Source of the DNA: Astragalus membranaceus
Lineage: Eukaryota; Streptophyta; Magnoliopsida; Fabales; Fabaceae
DNA: 64,000 nucleotides
Assembly: GCA_039519185.1 (NCBI GenBank)
Contig: CM076849.1
Coordinates: 110,613,806-110,677,805 of the forward strand
Reading direction: 5' to 3'
Shown: positions 1 to 11,465 of the stretch, piece after piece
How the letters are laid out: every line of letters starts with the position of its first letter
Position numbering within the stretch: position 1 is the first letter of the stretch
Made by a program: the position numbers and the translations under genes
The notes under the pieces: model-generated
Databases searched by the model: none
What the model saw: the letters and a program-made list of their open reading frames with translations, nothing else
Told to the model about the DNA's origin: nothing

Positions 1-2
1 CC

Positions 3-734
3 AGCTCGGTGGTTGCCAAATTTGTAAAGAAAGATCTGATTTGCCGCTATGGGCTCCCAGCCAAGATTATCACAGATAACGGTAGCAATTTGAACAGCAA
101 GATGATGAAAGAGTTGTGCGACGACTTCAAAATCCAACATCACAATTCCTCTCCCTACCGTCCGAAGATGAATGGGGCAGTCGAATCAGCCAATAAGAAT
201 ATTAAGAAAATTGTGCAGAAGATGGTAATAACCTATAAAGACTGGCATGAGATGCTCCCTTTTGCTTTGCATGGCTATCGCACTTCAGTACGCACTTCAA
301 CCGGAGTAACCCTTTTTTCCCTAGTGTACGGGTCAGAGGCAGTCTTCCCTATTGAAGTTGAAATACCCTCTTTGCGGGTATTGATGGAGACCAAGTTGGA
401 AGAGGCTGAATGGGTTCAAGCCCGTCTCGATCAGTTGAACCTCATTGAGGAGAAAAGAATTACCGCCTTATGTCACGGGCAGTTGTATCAGCAGAGGATG
501 AAAACAGCCTTCGACAAGAAAGTTCGCCCTCGAGAATTCAACGAAGGGGACCTTGTGCTCAAGAAAATCCTGCCTATTCAGAGTGATCCCCGTGGGAAAT
601 GGACTCCAAAGTATGAAAGGCCTTATGTGGTCAAGAAAGCTTTTTCCGGAGGAGCGTTGATACTCACCCATATGGATGGAGAAGAATTCCGAAACCCAGT
701 CAATTCGGATTCTGTCAAGAAGTACTATGCCTAA
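3..734 (+). CDS. Ogre pol: integrase catalytic core (C-terminal half) and tail, partial
   Basis: This is the end of a retrotransposon polyprotein that inserts the cDNA copy into the chromosome. The frame is open to the window start and ends at TAA 732-734. Visible motifs are TDNGSNLNS, which carries the second Asp of the DDE triad, and NGAVESANKNIKK, which carries the Glu. These are followed by the GYRTS...YGSEAVFPIE block and the DLVLKK C-terminal domain. The first Asp and all upstream domains (gag, protease, RT, RNase H) are outside the window. No internal stop is seen in about 240 codons, so this copy is fairly young. The primer-site and LTR type support Ogre over other Tat-lineage elements. 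Confidence 0.88.
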   Translation, partial: SSVVAKFVKKDLICRYGLPAKIITDNGSNLNSKMMKELCDDFKIQHHNSSPYRPKMNGAVESANKNIKKIVQKMVITYKDWHEMLPFALHGYRTSVRTSTGVTLFSLVYGSEAVFPIEVEIPSLRVLMETKLEEAEWVQARLDQLNLIEEKRITALCHGQLYQQRMKTAFDKKVRPREFNEGDLVLKKILPIQSDPRGKWTPKYERPYVVKKAFSGGALILTHMDGEEFRNPVNSDSVKKYYA

Positions 735-2507
735 GAAAAATAAATGAAAAAAGAGAAAGATGAGCCCACCAAGAATTAGCTCGCTAGGTTGAAAACCCGA
801 AAGGGCAGCCTAGGCAAAATCTGAGCGACCCGGTGGATTGAAAACCCGCAAAGGGCGATCCAGGCAAAAATTAGGGTCAGAAAGCTAGGGCATGAAAGCA
901 AACAAAGGCATACAGCACCCCCGAAGGTCCGGATAAGAGGGTGGTCAAGGTCATGAGCATAAGTGTTTGGCACTGTTCCACAGAGATGGACATTCCGAGA
1001 TTTGCTCCTCTTTTTTTTTTTGCAGTTTAAATTTTCAAATGTATTGAATAGTCAGTGTAACCTTCTGTACAATCGGCTTCTACATCAATAAAGTCCAACC
1101 GTTTCATATCTCTTTGTTTTCTATTTTTGCTTTTTCTGCTCAAAATAAACGTTTTATGATGATGGTAACACTGATCTGTAAAACATGTGCATAAATCATA
1201 GAGCATCACAATCATTGCGGAATTTCTAAAAGTCATGGGAAGGAAACAACTTCTCAAAGCGAATTAAGTCCGCAAGGAAATAATTGCGCTCATAATCACT
1301 TCAAAAGACAAATCATAAGGCAAACCTGCACTGGGCTCATGCGCCGCCACAAGTCTAATGGATTCCTCAGTCTCGTCACGGGTTGGTCGAACCGGCAAAA
1401 GAAAATAAGCCAAAAGAGCAAAAGAGCAAATAAAAAAACAGATGACCAGAAAAAAGAAAGCTGATCAGGCAAAATCATTCAAAAAAAGAGCAAAACAAAG
1501 AAAAACAGATGATCAAAAAAAAAAAGTCAGACCAAAAGAAGAACTTCAGGAATGTTCCACCACATTCATCATTACACCAAAATCATAGCATTGCATGCAC
1601 CTGCATAACATGCCCTTGCATAACATGCACCCATGCTCCATGCACTATTCCTTGCATCAACTGACGTATGTAGGTACCTCAACTCAGTGCGGCAGCATTG
1701 ACCATTTCAATCAATCAATCAACAGGATTTGCGAATCCCTTCAGGACCCATGTGTCCCTTCAGAAGAAAACTCCACCTCGTATTCAAGCTTCGGTTTGCG
1801 ACTTCGTTCATTACCCAGAGCTAGTGAGCTCATTTCAGTTTAGATCACGTCGTTATCGAGCATCGGCGAATCATCCGACCCATGGTCCTTCAGTATAGTT
1901 CAAATCAAAAGTCCAAACAACGACTTTGAACTCTACCTTCATGTCACTAAGTCATCTCTAAGCATGACAGATCTTCAGACTCCATGTCCTTCAAGACTAG
2001 CTGTGTCAGCCTAAAGCACGGCGTACGTCCTTCGAGGTAAAACATATCGGTCCCACAACTTGATATTGAACTTCAGGTCGCTCGAAAAGGCCACCCTCAG
2101 AGCTCAGGTGCTCCTTCAAAGCCCATGTGCAAACTCGGATCGTGCGCGGTTCGTTAAAAGGCTTTAGGCAGCCTCCAGTGTCGGCTTACTGTAGGCCGGT
2201 ACCTCCTTTACTGCTCTCTTTACCGCTTTATTTCTTGCTTTTGCTGCCTGAGGGCTGGCACCAATCTATTTCCTGCTCCTGTTGGCTTACTAAGGGCTGA
2301 CGCTTCATCCATTGCAGTCATCTCGTGTTAGCACCTATGCATAAAAAAAAAACAAAAAAAAAACAAAAAAAAAAAGGGGAAAAATTCGGGTTTTTCCCTA
2401 AGTAGACAAAATCGGTATAATTTCTGAATTCTTTATCTTTATTTTGCCTCGGAATATGTTTCGGCCAATTCATATTCCTCGTTAAAATCCAGATAAAGAG
2501 GGGCAGC
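735..2507 (+). other. Ogre 3' untranslated internal region
   Basis: This is non-coding DNA between the pol stop codon and the 3' LTR. At about 776-870 there are two short units in which GGTTGAAAACCCG is followed by a complementary GGGC...CCTAGGC. The same unit recurs at 47151-47245 in the second Ogre-related element. A/T homopolymers occur at 1011-1021 and 2341-2377. The block at about 2030-2175, ending in TTAGGCAGCC, has a diverged counterpart at about 51016-51130. The region ends in a polypurine tract (about 2490-2503) that would prime plus-strand synthesis. No coding signal is seen. Confidence 0.7.
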
Positions 2508-3799
2508 TGTCATACCCCAATTTTGTCCGGCTTAGGTCAAAACCCTAATTTTTCACAAAAATAAATAAATTGAGGAGTGAGGAGCATTATGCATTGCATT
2601 TTTGAGTCCTGAAAGTCATTCCAGAGCTTTTAAAATCATTTTTAGAGTTGAAATACACTTCCTGGATAAATTAGGGTTTTAGGGTCAAAAAGGGCATTTT
2701 GGTCATTTCACAACAAAAACGGGTTTTCATCACAAATCACTGGGTAATCATCAGGGGAATTATTTGAGGAAGAATGCGCTTAATTATATTTTATTTTTTT
2801 TATTTTATGCGCATGGATGTTATTCATTTGCATAGAAAGCTCAAATTTAAAGGAAAGGGTAAAATGGGAATTTCCTTCAAGGGGGTATCAAATCAATTTT
2901 GGGAATGATGGTATCATAGAATTTTGGGCACAATGATTGATTTCCTAAGACATGGCCCAAAATGGTAAGATTTTCATGGAATAATCAAGAAAAGAATAAT
3001 CAAAATATGGAAGGGATAATGTTGTGCACATGGGAGACAAATAGTACAATTGCCAACTTGCAAAAGTTGGCAAATTCTCACCCTCTCTCCCTTGTAAAAT
3101 CGGCGCCTCACTCCCTTCCTCACTCTCTATTTTGTGTTTTCTCCCTATCCTTAATCCATGTGATAAGTGATCTCAACCCTTCATTCAAAATTCAAAGTTC
3201 AATCCTAAAGCACTTCTCAAGAACAATGACCAAAATGACCCCTTTGCTTGGTGCCCAAGTTCAATTATTCATTTCCATTTATTATCAGCTGATTATTAAT
3301 TCATTTTTATTGCTTGATTACCATTTTAACCCTAGACCTAATCCCATTCTATAAATACCTCTCATATTCACTCATTCCTAACTTTTGGCTCATTCTCTCC
3401 TCCACTAAAATTAGCACACCACTCTCCTCTCCTTCCTCCTTGCTTGGCCGAAGCTACACCCTCTCCCTCTCCTCCATTTATTTTATTTTTCTTCATCCAA
3501 ACATCACCAATCCATCTCCCCTTCATCCCTCTCTCACATACTACTTCCATTCTCCACTAAAACTCAAGAACTTTCATCAAGAGGGGGTGACCTTCATTTT
3601 GGGCGTGGGTTCTTTGTTGGTGTCCTTGGTTGATTTGTGTTCTTGCTCTCCATTTATTGCATAATCTAGCTAGGATCTAAGGTATACTCTAAAACCCTTG
3701 CACCATCTTCAACCTTTTTGCATTAAAACTCATTTTCCTCTTCACTCTTCATTTCGCATATCATTATCATTTTATTTAAAATGTAGTTTGATGTTGTTG

Positions 3800-3866
3800 G
3801 TGAGAGGAGCCTTAAACACTATTGACAAGCACTTAGGGAGGCTTGGGTGTTTAAGGTGCCTCTCAC
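3800..3866 (+). other. Hairpin inside Ogre LTR
   Basis: Bases 3800-3819 (GTGAGAGGAGCCTTAAACAC) pair with 3847-3866 (GTGTTTAAGGTGCCTCTCAC) except at two central positions. The loop is 27 nt. The same hairpin, including the loop, is at 52832-52898 in a different Ogre-type LTR whose surroundings are diverged. It lies about 440 bp downstream of the putative TATA box, so it would be in the transcript. Confidence 0.75.
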
Positions 3867-4079
3867 CCTTGAATAATTGGTTTCATGTTGTTTTGTGTTA
3901 ATTTCTTGTATTTTTTGTGAAATAAAATGTGAATCCATGCTTGTTTGGTTCGCGTACTTTGAATAATGTGTTATTAAGCTAATTTTGTTGTTGCTCTTTG
4001 CTTGATGATGTACAATCTTGGCATTGGTATTTGATCTTGGTGTTAAATGTTATTTTCAACATATTTCACTTGCAAATAT

Positions 4080-4830
4080 TTGTTGATGATCTAGCAAGAT
4101 GATTCCTACTTGTGCTTTGTGCACTTTATGTTAAGTAGTTGAAGATTGCTAGATGTGATTCAACCTTGTTTATGTGTTCTTTTATTTAAGTCTTGTTTTA
4201 ATTTGCTTATTGTTAATCGTGGGTGATAGGCAAGTTGATTCTCACTAGTGCCTAGTGCACTTTTCTCAAAGTGAGAGAATTGCTCTATATGATTCAACCT
4301 TGTTTATGTGTTCTCTTATTTAGTCTTATTTTAATGTGCTTATTGTTAATGGTGGATGATCTAGCAAGATGATTCCTACTTGTGCTTTGTGCACTTTATG
4401 CTAAGTAGTTGAAGATTGCTAGATGTGATTCAACCTTGTTTATGTGTTCTTTTCTTTAAGTCTTGTTCTAATTTGCTTAATGTTAATTGTGGATGATAGG
4501 CAAGTTGATTCTCATTAATGCCTAGTGCACTTTTCTCAAAGTGAGAGGATTGCTCTATATGATTCAACTTTGTTTATGTGTTCTCTTATTTAAGTCTTGT
4601 TTTATTTTGCTTATTGTTAATTGTGGATGATAGGCAAGTTGATTCTCACTAGTTCCTAGTGCACTTTTCTCAAAGTGAGGATTGCTCTATGTGATTCAAC
4701 TTTGTTTTAATGTTTATTTATTTGTTCTTATACTCTAGTTTGATCATTGTTCATTGTTGATGATAAATCATGTGACTCCCACTTGTGCCCAGGGCATCAT
4801 ATTTTAAGTGGTGAAGATGGTTTTAGATGA
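4080..4830 (+). repeat. Direct repeats in Ogre LTR
   Basis: Alternating units are present. One is a form with GATGATCTAGCAAGATGATT (from about 4084 and about 4354). The other is a form with GATAGGCAAGTTGATTCTCA (from about 4226, 4495 and 4628). Each is followed by a GTGCACTTT...AAGTG segment and ATGTGATTCAACCTTG or a near variant. The half-unit is roughly 135 bp. Related single units occur at 44415-44610 and 53340-53530. Confidence 0.75.
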
Positions 4831-6551
4831 TTCAACCTTCCTCTGGTAATTTTGTTTTTTTATGAATAAAAGATGAGATTGTAGGTTTATGGTTTAGGGT
4901 TCGTGAGGTATTGCAAGGGATAGGTTACCCAAAACCTTGATGCCCCCTCCTCTTTGATCGTGTTATTAACCTTTGGGCATTTGTTCATATTATTGATTGC
5001 AAAGGATAGGCTTACCCTAGTCTTGATGCAATTCCTTTTGTTCATGTTATTGAGAAATCATTGCTCACATGTTCACTAGCTTAACTAAGATCATTCTATG
5101 CCTGTGATCAATTGTTTAATTGCTCTTGATGCAACTTAAATGTCTTGATTTAATTGTGTGCCATCCACTCCACTTGTATGACCTCCTAATGAAGACGTAA
5201 GCCTACTTGCTTGTTGTAGCATAGAGTCATTAGGGTAAATACACTCTTTCTTACACACACACACATTTGTCTTGAGAACCTTACTTTGCATCCTTGACAT
5301 TTGAATCTTCGATTGTATTGGCATGTTTAGTCTTAGTTGACGTTCAACAAATGCGTGATTGCTCGATTAACGAATGTGCTTGAACTTTATAACCAATCTT
5401 TGATAATAACTTCACTCTTTCCCAAAAACCTCTCAAACTCTTTTCTAACCAATGCAAGTTATTAGTGACTATCACCAAAAGCCTTTGCTTGTTTGATTGT
5501 CATGAACGCTATCAAGAGTTATTAGTAATGATCACTCAAAGTCTTTGCTTGCTTGGTCATTATGAATGCTTTTCCTTTTTCCAAACCCTTTCAAAAGCAT
5601 TTTCATTTTCAAATTAGAACTACGTCGCTTTGATTCCCATTTGGGATACGTAGGAGCGAGTCTCGTTCTCGTCAAGCGCAGCAAATAAAAGTCATTTTAG
5701 CAATCAAAAACTAGCATTTGCATGACAAAGAGAATCATTTCTATAAGCTAGAATCATTTTCAAACCCATCGTTGCTAGTGGTTAATCAGAACCTTTGTTC
5801 GTCTAGCCATTGGTAGCGATGTCTTTTCCCCCCAAAGAACAATAAGCGGTGATCACCCATAGCTTTTGTTAGTTTGATCATCCGTGCTAATCAATCTCTT
5901 TCGAAAACCATTTTCAAAAGAGCAAATAAAAAAACGAGTTGCTACTAATAGTCAATCAGAACCTTTGTTCGTCTGACTGGCGGTGGTGACTCTCATTTTC
6001 AAGAGTACTTAGCGGTGATTACCTATAACCTTGGTTAGTTTAATCATTCACTAAATGCTCGTCCTATTTCGAAAACTCACTAAAAAGATAAAAGACGAAA
6101 ACCTTTTCAAAGAAAAAGACAAACAAGAACTACGTAGGTTTGAATTCTCCATCGCACCGGGAGATACGTAGGAGCGAGAGGCTAACTCTCGTCAAGCGCC
6201 AAAAATAAAAATTTTCATTAAGTCTCCTCATTCCCTTTTCAATAAAGAAGCAAATTTAAGTATTTTCCAAATCAACACTTAAAACCACACGTCTAATTAA
6301 AGGTTCCCTTTCGGTAGAAAGGAGGTGTGGGGTGCTAATACCTTCCAGATGCCTAACCGACCCTCGAACCCAAATTTTCCGGTGTCCAAAAGGCCATTCG
6401 CTTTCCAAAAAGGTTTTTCTTCAATATTTTCCTTATAAAAAAATATTGGTGGCGACTTCATTGTTTTAAAAAGTTGTAAACGAAGAAATATCCCCCCAGG
6501 GACTTTTTCGGGCGCAACAGGACGGTAAACCGAATACATACGTCCCATTGT

Positions 6552-6962
6552 TGATCACCGCAGTGATGGCTAGCGTGGAAGTAAGAAGAATCTAGGTCGA
6601 CCAAGGAAGTTCTGCCGACATAATCTTTGAAGACCTATTAGATGTATTGAAGATATCAAGGGACGACCTCACACCCTACAGAGGGACAGATCTTACCGGT
6701 TTCAACGGGTCGTCCACAACTCCCCTAGGCCATCTCGAATTGATGGTCACATTCGGGGACGACAACGCCGAGAAACCCTTGTGCAGACCGGTAAAGACAC
6801 CTTTCATATAGTGGTCCCTTGCAAGTCAGTATATCAGTGTATCATCGGCCGACCCACACTAGGAAAGCTTGGAGCAGTCGCCTCAACCGTTCACCTTAAG
6901 ATGAAGTTCTATTCTGCATCAGATGAAGTGATTACCCTACTGGCAGATCTTCACTCAGCATG
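6552..6962 (+). pseudogene. Tat-type aspartic protease remnant
   Basis: The active-site region VDQGSSADI is readable at about 6597-6625 and is preceded by an in-frame stop (TAG at 6593). The flap and C-terminal landmarks of the family follow: LTPYRG, then PLGHLELMVTFGD, then the GRPTLGKLGAVASTVHLKMKF block at 6850-6915. A frame change near 6775 separates the halves. In intact elements this enzyme cleaves the Gag-Pol precursor; here it is broken. Confidence 0.75.
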
Positions 6963-6975
6963 AAGATGCCATTTC

Positions 6976-8390
6976 ATGAGCCTTAAAGAACAAGGAGAAT
7001 TTGTGAATAAAAAGACAGAGATTAGAAAAACTGGAAAAGGCAATCAGGTCATTGTTGCCGACTTGGATGCCATTTATGACCCAGACAGTGAAGAAGAAGG
7101 CGACGACGACTTAACTAGAGAATTAAAGAAACGAATTAAGAGACCAGAGCCCGATGGCGAGTTTGCCCTAATCCAACTAGGAGACGACCCAAATAAGACG
7201 GTCAGAATTGGCATCGATCTCCCAGATGAGGTACGGGAACAACTGACTCTGTTTGAAAGACCAGGCCGACTTGTTTGCGTGGAGTGCGGTCGACATGCCG
7301 GGTATCTCGCCGGAGTTAGCGTGCCACCATTTGGCCGTCGATCCATCAGTCAAATGGGTCACCCAAAGACGACGTGTCCAGAAGGAAGATAAAGCACAAG
7401 CCGCTATCAAAGCGGTCGAGGATCTGATTGAAGCCGGATTTCTCAGGGAGATTAAGTACACCACTTGGTTGTCCAACGTAGTATTGGTTAAGAAAGAAAA
7501 TGGAAAATGGCGCATGTGCGTAGACTACACCGATCTTAATTGGGCATGCCCCAAAGATGCCTTTCCAGTCCCCAAGTGTTGATCGACTTATAGATAGTGC
7601 TTCTGGTTTCTTCTTACTGTCGTTCTTGGATGCATACTCGGATTACAATCAAATAGCTATGTATCCCCCTGATCAGGAAAAGAAGGCTTTCATGACTGAA
7701 AAGGGAAATTATTGCTACCGTGTGATGCCTTTTGGGCTAAAAAACGCTAGAGCGACATATCAGAGACTGATGAATAAGGTATTTCATGCCCAGATAGGAC
7801 GGGTTGTTGAAGTCTACCTTGACGACATGATTGTCAAAAGCAAGGCCGACACCAATCACCTGGCCGACCTCCAAGAAGTGTTCGCCGAAGCTCAGAGAAA
7901 CTCTCTAAAGCTCAACTCGGAAAAATGCACATTTGGAGTGAGGACGGGCGAATTCCCCGGCTTTTATCTGACCGGAAAAGGGATCGAAGCCAACCCTGAC
8001 AAGTGCAAAGCATTTATCGATATGAGACCGCCCTCCTCCAATAAAGACATTCAGAAGCTAACTGGAATGGTCGCAGCCCTATCCCGATACATTGCAAGAG
8101 CAACAAACAAGACACTCCCGCTCTTCAAGTTACTCTAGAAAGAAGTTGAATTTAAGTGGACACCAGAATACGAGCAAGCACTAGACCAGCTGAAAACCGC
8201 ACTACTGCAACCACCCATCTTAACCAGGCCCGAGCCTGGGGAAACACTGTATCTTTACTTAGCGATCACTAATAAAGCCCTGAGCGCTGCGCTCGTTCGA
8301 GAGAGCGACTCCAAATAGAATCCTATCTACTTTGTCAGGAAATCACTGCAAGGACCAAAACTCAAGTATCTGAAGGTAGAAAATTTGGCT
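6976..8390 (+). pseudogene. Tat-type reverse transcriptase and RNase H remnant
   Basis: This region holds an acidic linker (6976-7250) and then RT. RT blocks are visible: WLSNVVLVKKENGKWRMCVD at about 7470, FLDAYSDYNQI at about 7625 with one catalytic Asp, the RVMPFGLKNA block at about 7720, and the catalytic YLDDM at about 7815. The first RNase H follows from about 8150. Defects seen are frame changes near 7290 and 7575 and in-frame TAG codons at about 8136 and 8317. The enzyme would copy the element RNA and degrade the template if intact. Confidence 0.88.
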
Positions 8391-9010
8391 TTGGCGCTAG
8401 TTGTAGCGGCTCAAAGGTTGAGATCGTACTTTGTGCCTCATCAGATAGTCCTGCGGACCGACAAGCCGATCAGGCAAATTATGCATAGACCCGACCTAGC
8501 AGACCAGATGACCCAGTGGGCAATTGAGCTTTCAGAGTTCGGGATCAAGTATGAGGCTAGGTCGACTGCGAAGGCTAAGGTCCTGGTCGACTTCATCGCT
8601 GAAGTGATGCTTGTACCAGAGGAAAAGGACCAACCAATCTTGACCTTGCACGTCGATGGATCCTCTAACAGTAAAGGCAGTGGGTCAGGTTTGATCCTTG
8701 AAAACTCCGAAGCCATGACCAAAGAAGTATTGCTCACTTTCTCCTTCTCCACTTTGAACAATCAAGCCGAATATGAAGCGTGCATCATCGGTTTGTTGCT
8801 CGCCTGAGAATTCAACGTCACCAGAGTCGAGCTACATTCTGATTCCCTCATGGTAGTTTCACAAATTAAAGAGCTATTTGATGCCAAAGACGTGATCTTA
8901 CAGAAATACCTGGCTAGGGTGAGAGAACTACTGAAACTCTTCGAGTATGCAGAGGTGAAGCACGTGCCATGAGGTGAGAATACGAGGGCCGACATCCTTT
9001 CCAAACTGGT
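8391..9010 (+). pseudogene. RNase H end plus second RNase H of Tat element
   Basis: The end of the first RNase H (about 8391-8600) is followed by a second RNase H-like domain that begins LTLHVDGSSNSKGSGSG at about 8640. This is a hallmark of the Tat/Ogre branch. The domain also shows NNQAEYEACIIGL and ELHSDSLMVV, which carry the acidic residues. In-frame TGA codons at about 8805 and 8970 stand where CGA (Arg) would be expected. No start codon is expected because the domain is internal to pol. Confidence 0.82.
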
Positions 9011-10174
9011 GAGTACAAAGAACCCGGGAAACCACAGAAGCGTAATTCAGGAGACCGTACCCCGACCGAGCGTACAGCTTGATGTTCCATCCGCCATAGA
9101 TGTTTGCGTGATCGACCCAAGAGAGTGCTGGATCGATCCAATCCTGAAGTATATCAAGGACGGTGAGGAATCAGAGGACCCTAAAGAAGCAGCATTGACA
9201 AGAAGAAGGGCATCGTCCTACTCGCTCGAAGAGGGGAAACTCTTCAGAAGAGGATTTTCCACGCCGCTCTTAAAGTGCTTGACGCCAAAAGAAGCAGACT
9301 ATGTGCTACGAGAGATACACGAAGGCATATGTGGGCAGCACCTAGGGGGACGCTCCCTGTCCAAGAAAGCCCTCAGGGCGGGATACTATTGGCCGACCAT
9401 GAACGAGGATGCGAAGAAGCTAGTCAGAAAATGTGACAAGTGCTAGCGGCACGCCGACGTCCATGTCGCACCACCAACCGAGCTGAATAGTATGACCTCC
9501 CCATGGCCGTTTTCCTGGTGGGGCATCGACATCCTTGGACCGTTCCCGGTAGCCCCAGGCCAGCTGATGTACTTGATAGTGTTGGTGGATTACTTTACCA
9601 AGTGGATAGAGGCAGAACCCCTTGCGACCATCACGGCCGAAAACTGCGCGGTCTCAGAAGACGACTAGACGAAGCAAAGGGTAACTGGGCTGAAGAATTA
9701 CCATACGTACTGTGGGCATACCGTACGACCCCGCATTCCTCTAGGGAGGAATCCCCGTTCAAAATGATCTATGGAACCGAGACGATCATGCCTGCTGAAA
9801 TTGGGGAATTAAGCTGGAGGACCGCAAACTCTAAACCATCCCAAGAGAACAATCAAGCTATTCGGGAAGAACTCGATCTTGTAGAAGAACTTCGGACTCA
9901 GAACGCCCTGCGAGAAGCCCTGATTAAACAAAGAACGACGTCTCGATATAATGCCAAAGTCGTCCCAAGAGAGTTTGCAGTCGGGCAGCTCGTCCTCCGC
10001 AGAGCCGATGTCGGCCAGAAAAATGCAGCTCAAGGAAAGCTCGCCCCAAACTGGGAAGGCCCATATCGGGTGATCTCAAAGATGGGAAATGGTGCTTACC
10101 AACTCGAAACAGTAAATGGAGGAGCGATCCCTCGAACTTGGAACGCAACAAAGTTGAGAAGATATTTTACTTGA
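9011..10174 (+). pseudogene. Tat-type integrase remnant with core deletion
   Basis: The zinc-binding HHCC region is visible as the GYYWPTMNEDAKKLVRKC...C block (about 9380-9450), with TAG in place of an expected Gln codon at about 9444. It is followed by the core start WWGIDILGPFPVAPGQ (about 9520) and VDYFTKWIEAEPL. Near 9640-9655 the sequence jumps to RRLDEAKGNWAEELPYVLWAY, so roughly 70 residues carrying the second Asp and the catalytic Glu are missing and the frame shifts. The C-terminal domain is intact to TGA at 10172-10174. Confidence 0.85.
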
Positions 10175-10745
10175 AATGTAGGTAAGAATATAATTGTCAT
10201 AAGTTTGTCATGATATAAAGAAAAGAATTGTAAAACCGGGCGGGGCACTCTTTTTCCCACTGGGATTTTTAATGAGGCCCGTCCGTCAGTAATAAGACGA
10301 GGCACTTTTTTCGAACTTACTTTGAAAATTTATTTTAAGTTGTTAAGTATATCTATCTAAGTACTTGTAAATAGCGAGCTAAGAACTAGCCCCACGCGAA
10401 CTACAAACCTACTGGGCGAGTTAAATCAGAGCCGACTATCAGTAAACTGCCCTCTAGGTTGGAGATGCTTGGTCGATCCAAGCAGCAACCGAAGCGACTG
10501 AAAAAGCTGATTGCACCTCTAGACCGAGATCCGGTAAACTGTTCACGGCGGATGTGGTAGCCACGAAAAAATAGAGATAAAGGGAAAAACCACGAAATGT
10601 CAATTAAACAAAATAGAAACGCCCAATCTATTAAAACGAGTTCCTGGAGAAGGCCGGGCTCTATAAAGTACGATTACAAAAGGCGACTTCAAGGCCGCTC
10701 AGTATAAAGAAAATTACAAAAAGAAATTACAAATGCAGCAAGTAC
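10175..10745 (+). other. 3' non-coding region of the Tat element
   Basis: This lies between the pol stop and the antisense ORF. It includes the segment TTTTTCCCACTGGGATTTTT at about 10250-10270, which has a CCCACTGGG palindrome and is usual after pol in Tat elements. No coding signal is seen. Confidence 0.55.
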
Positions 10746-11465
10746 TCAAGATCGGTTGAAGATAACGGCTTCCAGCTTGAGGATCGTACCATTTTCCCCC
10801 ACATCAGCGGGCCTGGTGATTTTATTATCCTTGACCACATGATCGTGGTGGACGACCTTGCGATCGATCTTGAGATCTGAGTGCATGTATTGAATCTGGT
10901 CGACAGCATTCTCGAAATGACTCTAAGCGATCGTCACCGCCTCCTCTACAACCTGGTCGAGGCTCGCTTGGACCTCGTCCTTCTCCTTCTCACGGGCCGC
11001 AGCATCAGACTTCTTGTCTTTGACCTCTTTTTGCAGTGTGGAGACCGTCGTCTCGAGTTCCTCAATCTTGAGGACACCCGCCTGCACTTTCTGGTTCGCC
11101 TCCGCCTTGGCGGCCAGGTCATCATCCCGCTCTTTAGCGAGAACGGTCAGTGACTCTTTAGCTTCATCGGAAGACTTCTTTGCTTGCTCCAGCTTCTGTT
11201 TCACTTCGTCCCGCTCCTTCCGCAACGCTGAGATATAAGTATAGCAGCTCTTTAGCTTATCAGACTTATCTAGTAAATCGCCTTCCAACCACAAGTTTCG
11301 GGCTTCGAGTTTATTACCTGCAACTCGCTCGTCCTCCCGGCGCTTCCACTTCTTGAAGAGATCAGAAGCGGCCCTACAAACGCCAGCCGCAGCTTCAAGA
11401 GGATCCTCAATGTAATGATCGAAGTCGACCTCATCAAGACGGTTTTCCTTCCAATGGTAGGTGGT
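10746..11465 (-). pseudogene. Antisense coiled-coil ORF of the Tat element
   Basis: Read on the minus strand, a frame of about 240 codons runs to TGA at 10746-10748, with one internal TAG at 10923-10925. The product is strongly charged and heptad-like. Examples are ALRKERDEVKQKLEQAKKSS and the later EELETTVSTLQKEVKDKK, which predict a long coiled coil. The upstream end is lost where unrelated DNA starts at about 11465. Antisense ORFs between pol and the 3' LTR are known in Grande-like Tat elements, where their function is unknown. An unrelated captured host fragment is the alternative. Confidence 0.6.

Larger units (their letters stand above)
1..6519 (+). mobile_element. Ogre-type Ty3/gypsy retrotransposon, 3' portion
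   Basis: This is the right-hand part of an Ogre-like LTR retrotransposon cut by the window start. It consists of the integrase C-terminal half, about 1.8 kb of untranslated DNA, a purine tract next to GGGGCAGC, and a 4012-bp 3' LTR running from TGTCATACCCC (2508) to GGCGCAACA (6519). Very long LTRs, a long 3' untranslated region and this LTR start are typical of Ogre elements of legumes (family knowledge). The element abuts a decayed Tat-type element at 6520, so it probably inserted into it. The 5' half and the matching target-site duplication lie outside the window. Confidence 0.85.
2508..6519 (+). repeat. Ogre 3' LTR, 4.0 kb
   Basis: The LTR starts with TGTCATACCCC directly after the purine tract and GGGGCAGC, and ends with TTTTTCGGGCGCAACA. 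A TATA-like CTATAAATACC at about 3350-3360 is a candidate promoter. A 20-bp-stem hairpin lies at 3800-3866. Direct repeats of alternating half-units fill about 4080-4830. The motif CTACGT...ATACGTAGGAGCGAG occurs at about 5625-5660 and 6130-6180. Both termini match those of the LTR at 51481-55218, while the interiors are diverged. Confidence 0.85.
6520..11465 (+). mobile_element. Decayed Tat-lineage Ty3/gypsy element (fragment)
   Basis: Remnants occur in the order protease, RT, RNase H, second (archaeal-type) RNase H, integrase, then an antisense coiled-coil ORF. Two RNase H domains and an antisense ORF after pol are known for Tat-lineage elements such as Grande-type ones. No flanking LTRs are attached: the left side is the Ogre LTR end and the right side changes abruptly at about 11465. 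The frame is interrupted by several stops, frameshifts and an integrase deletion, so the element cannot be autonomous. Confidence 0.82.
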
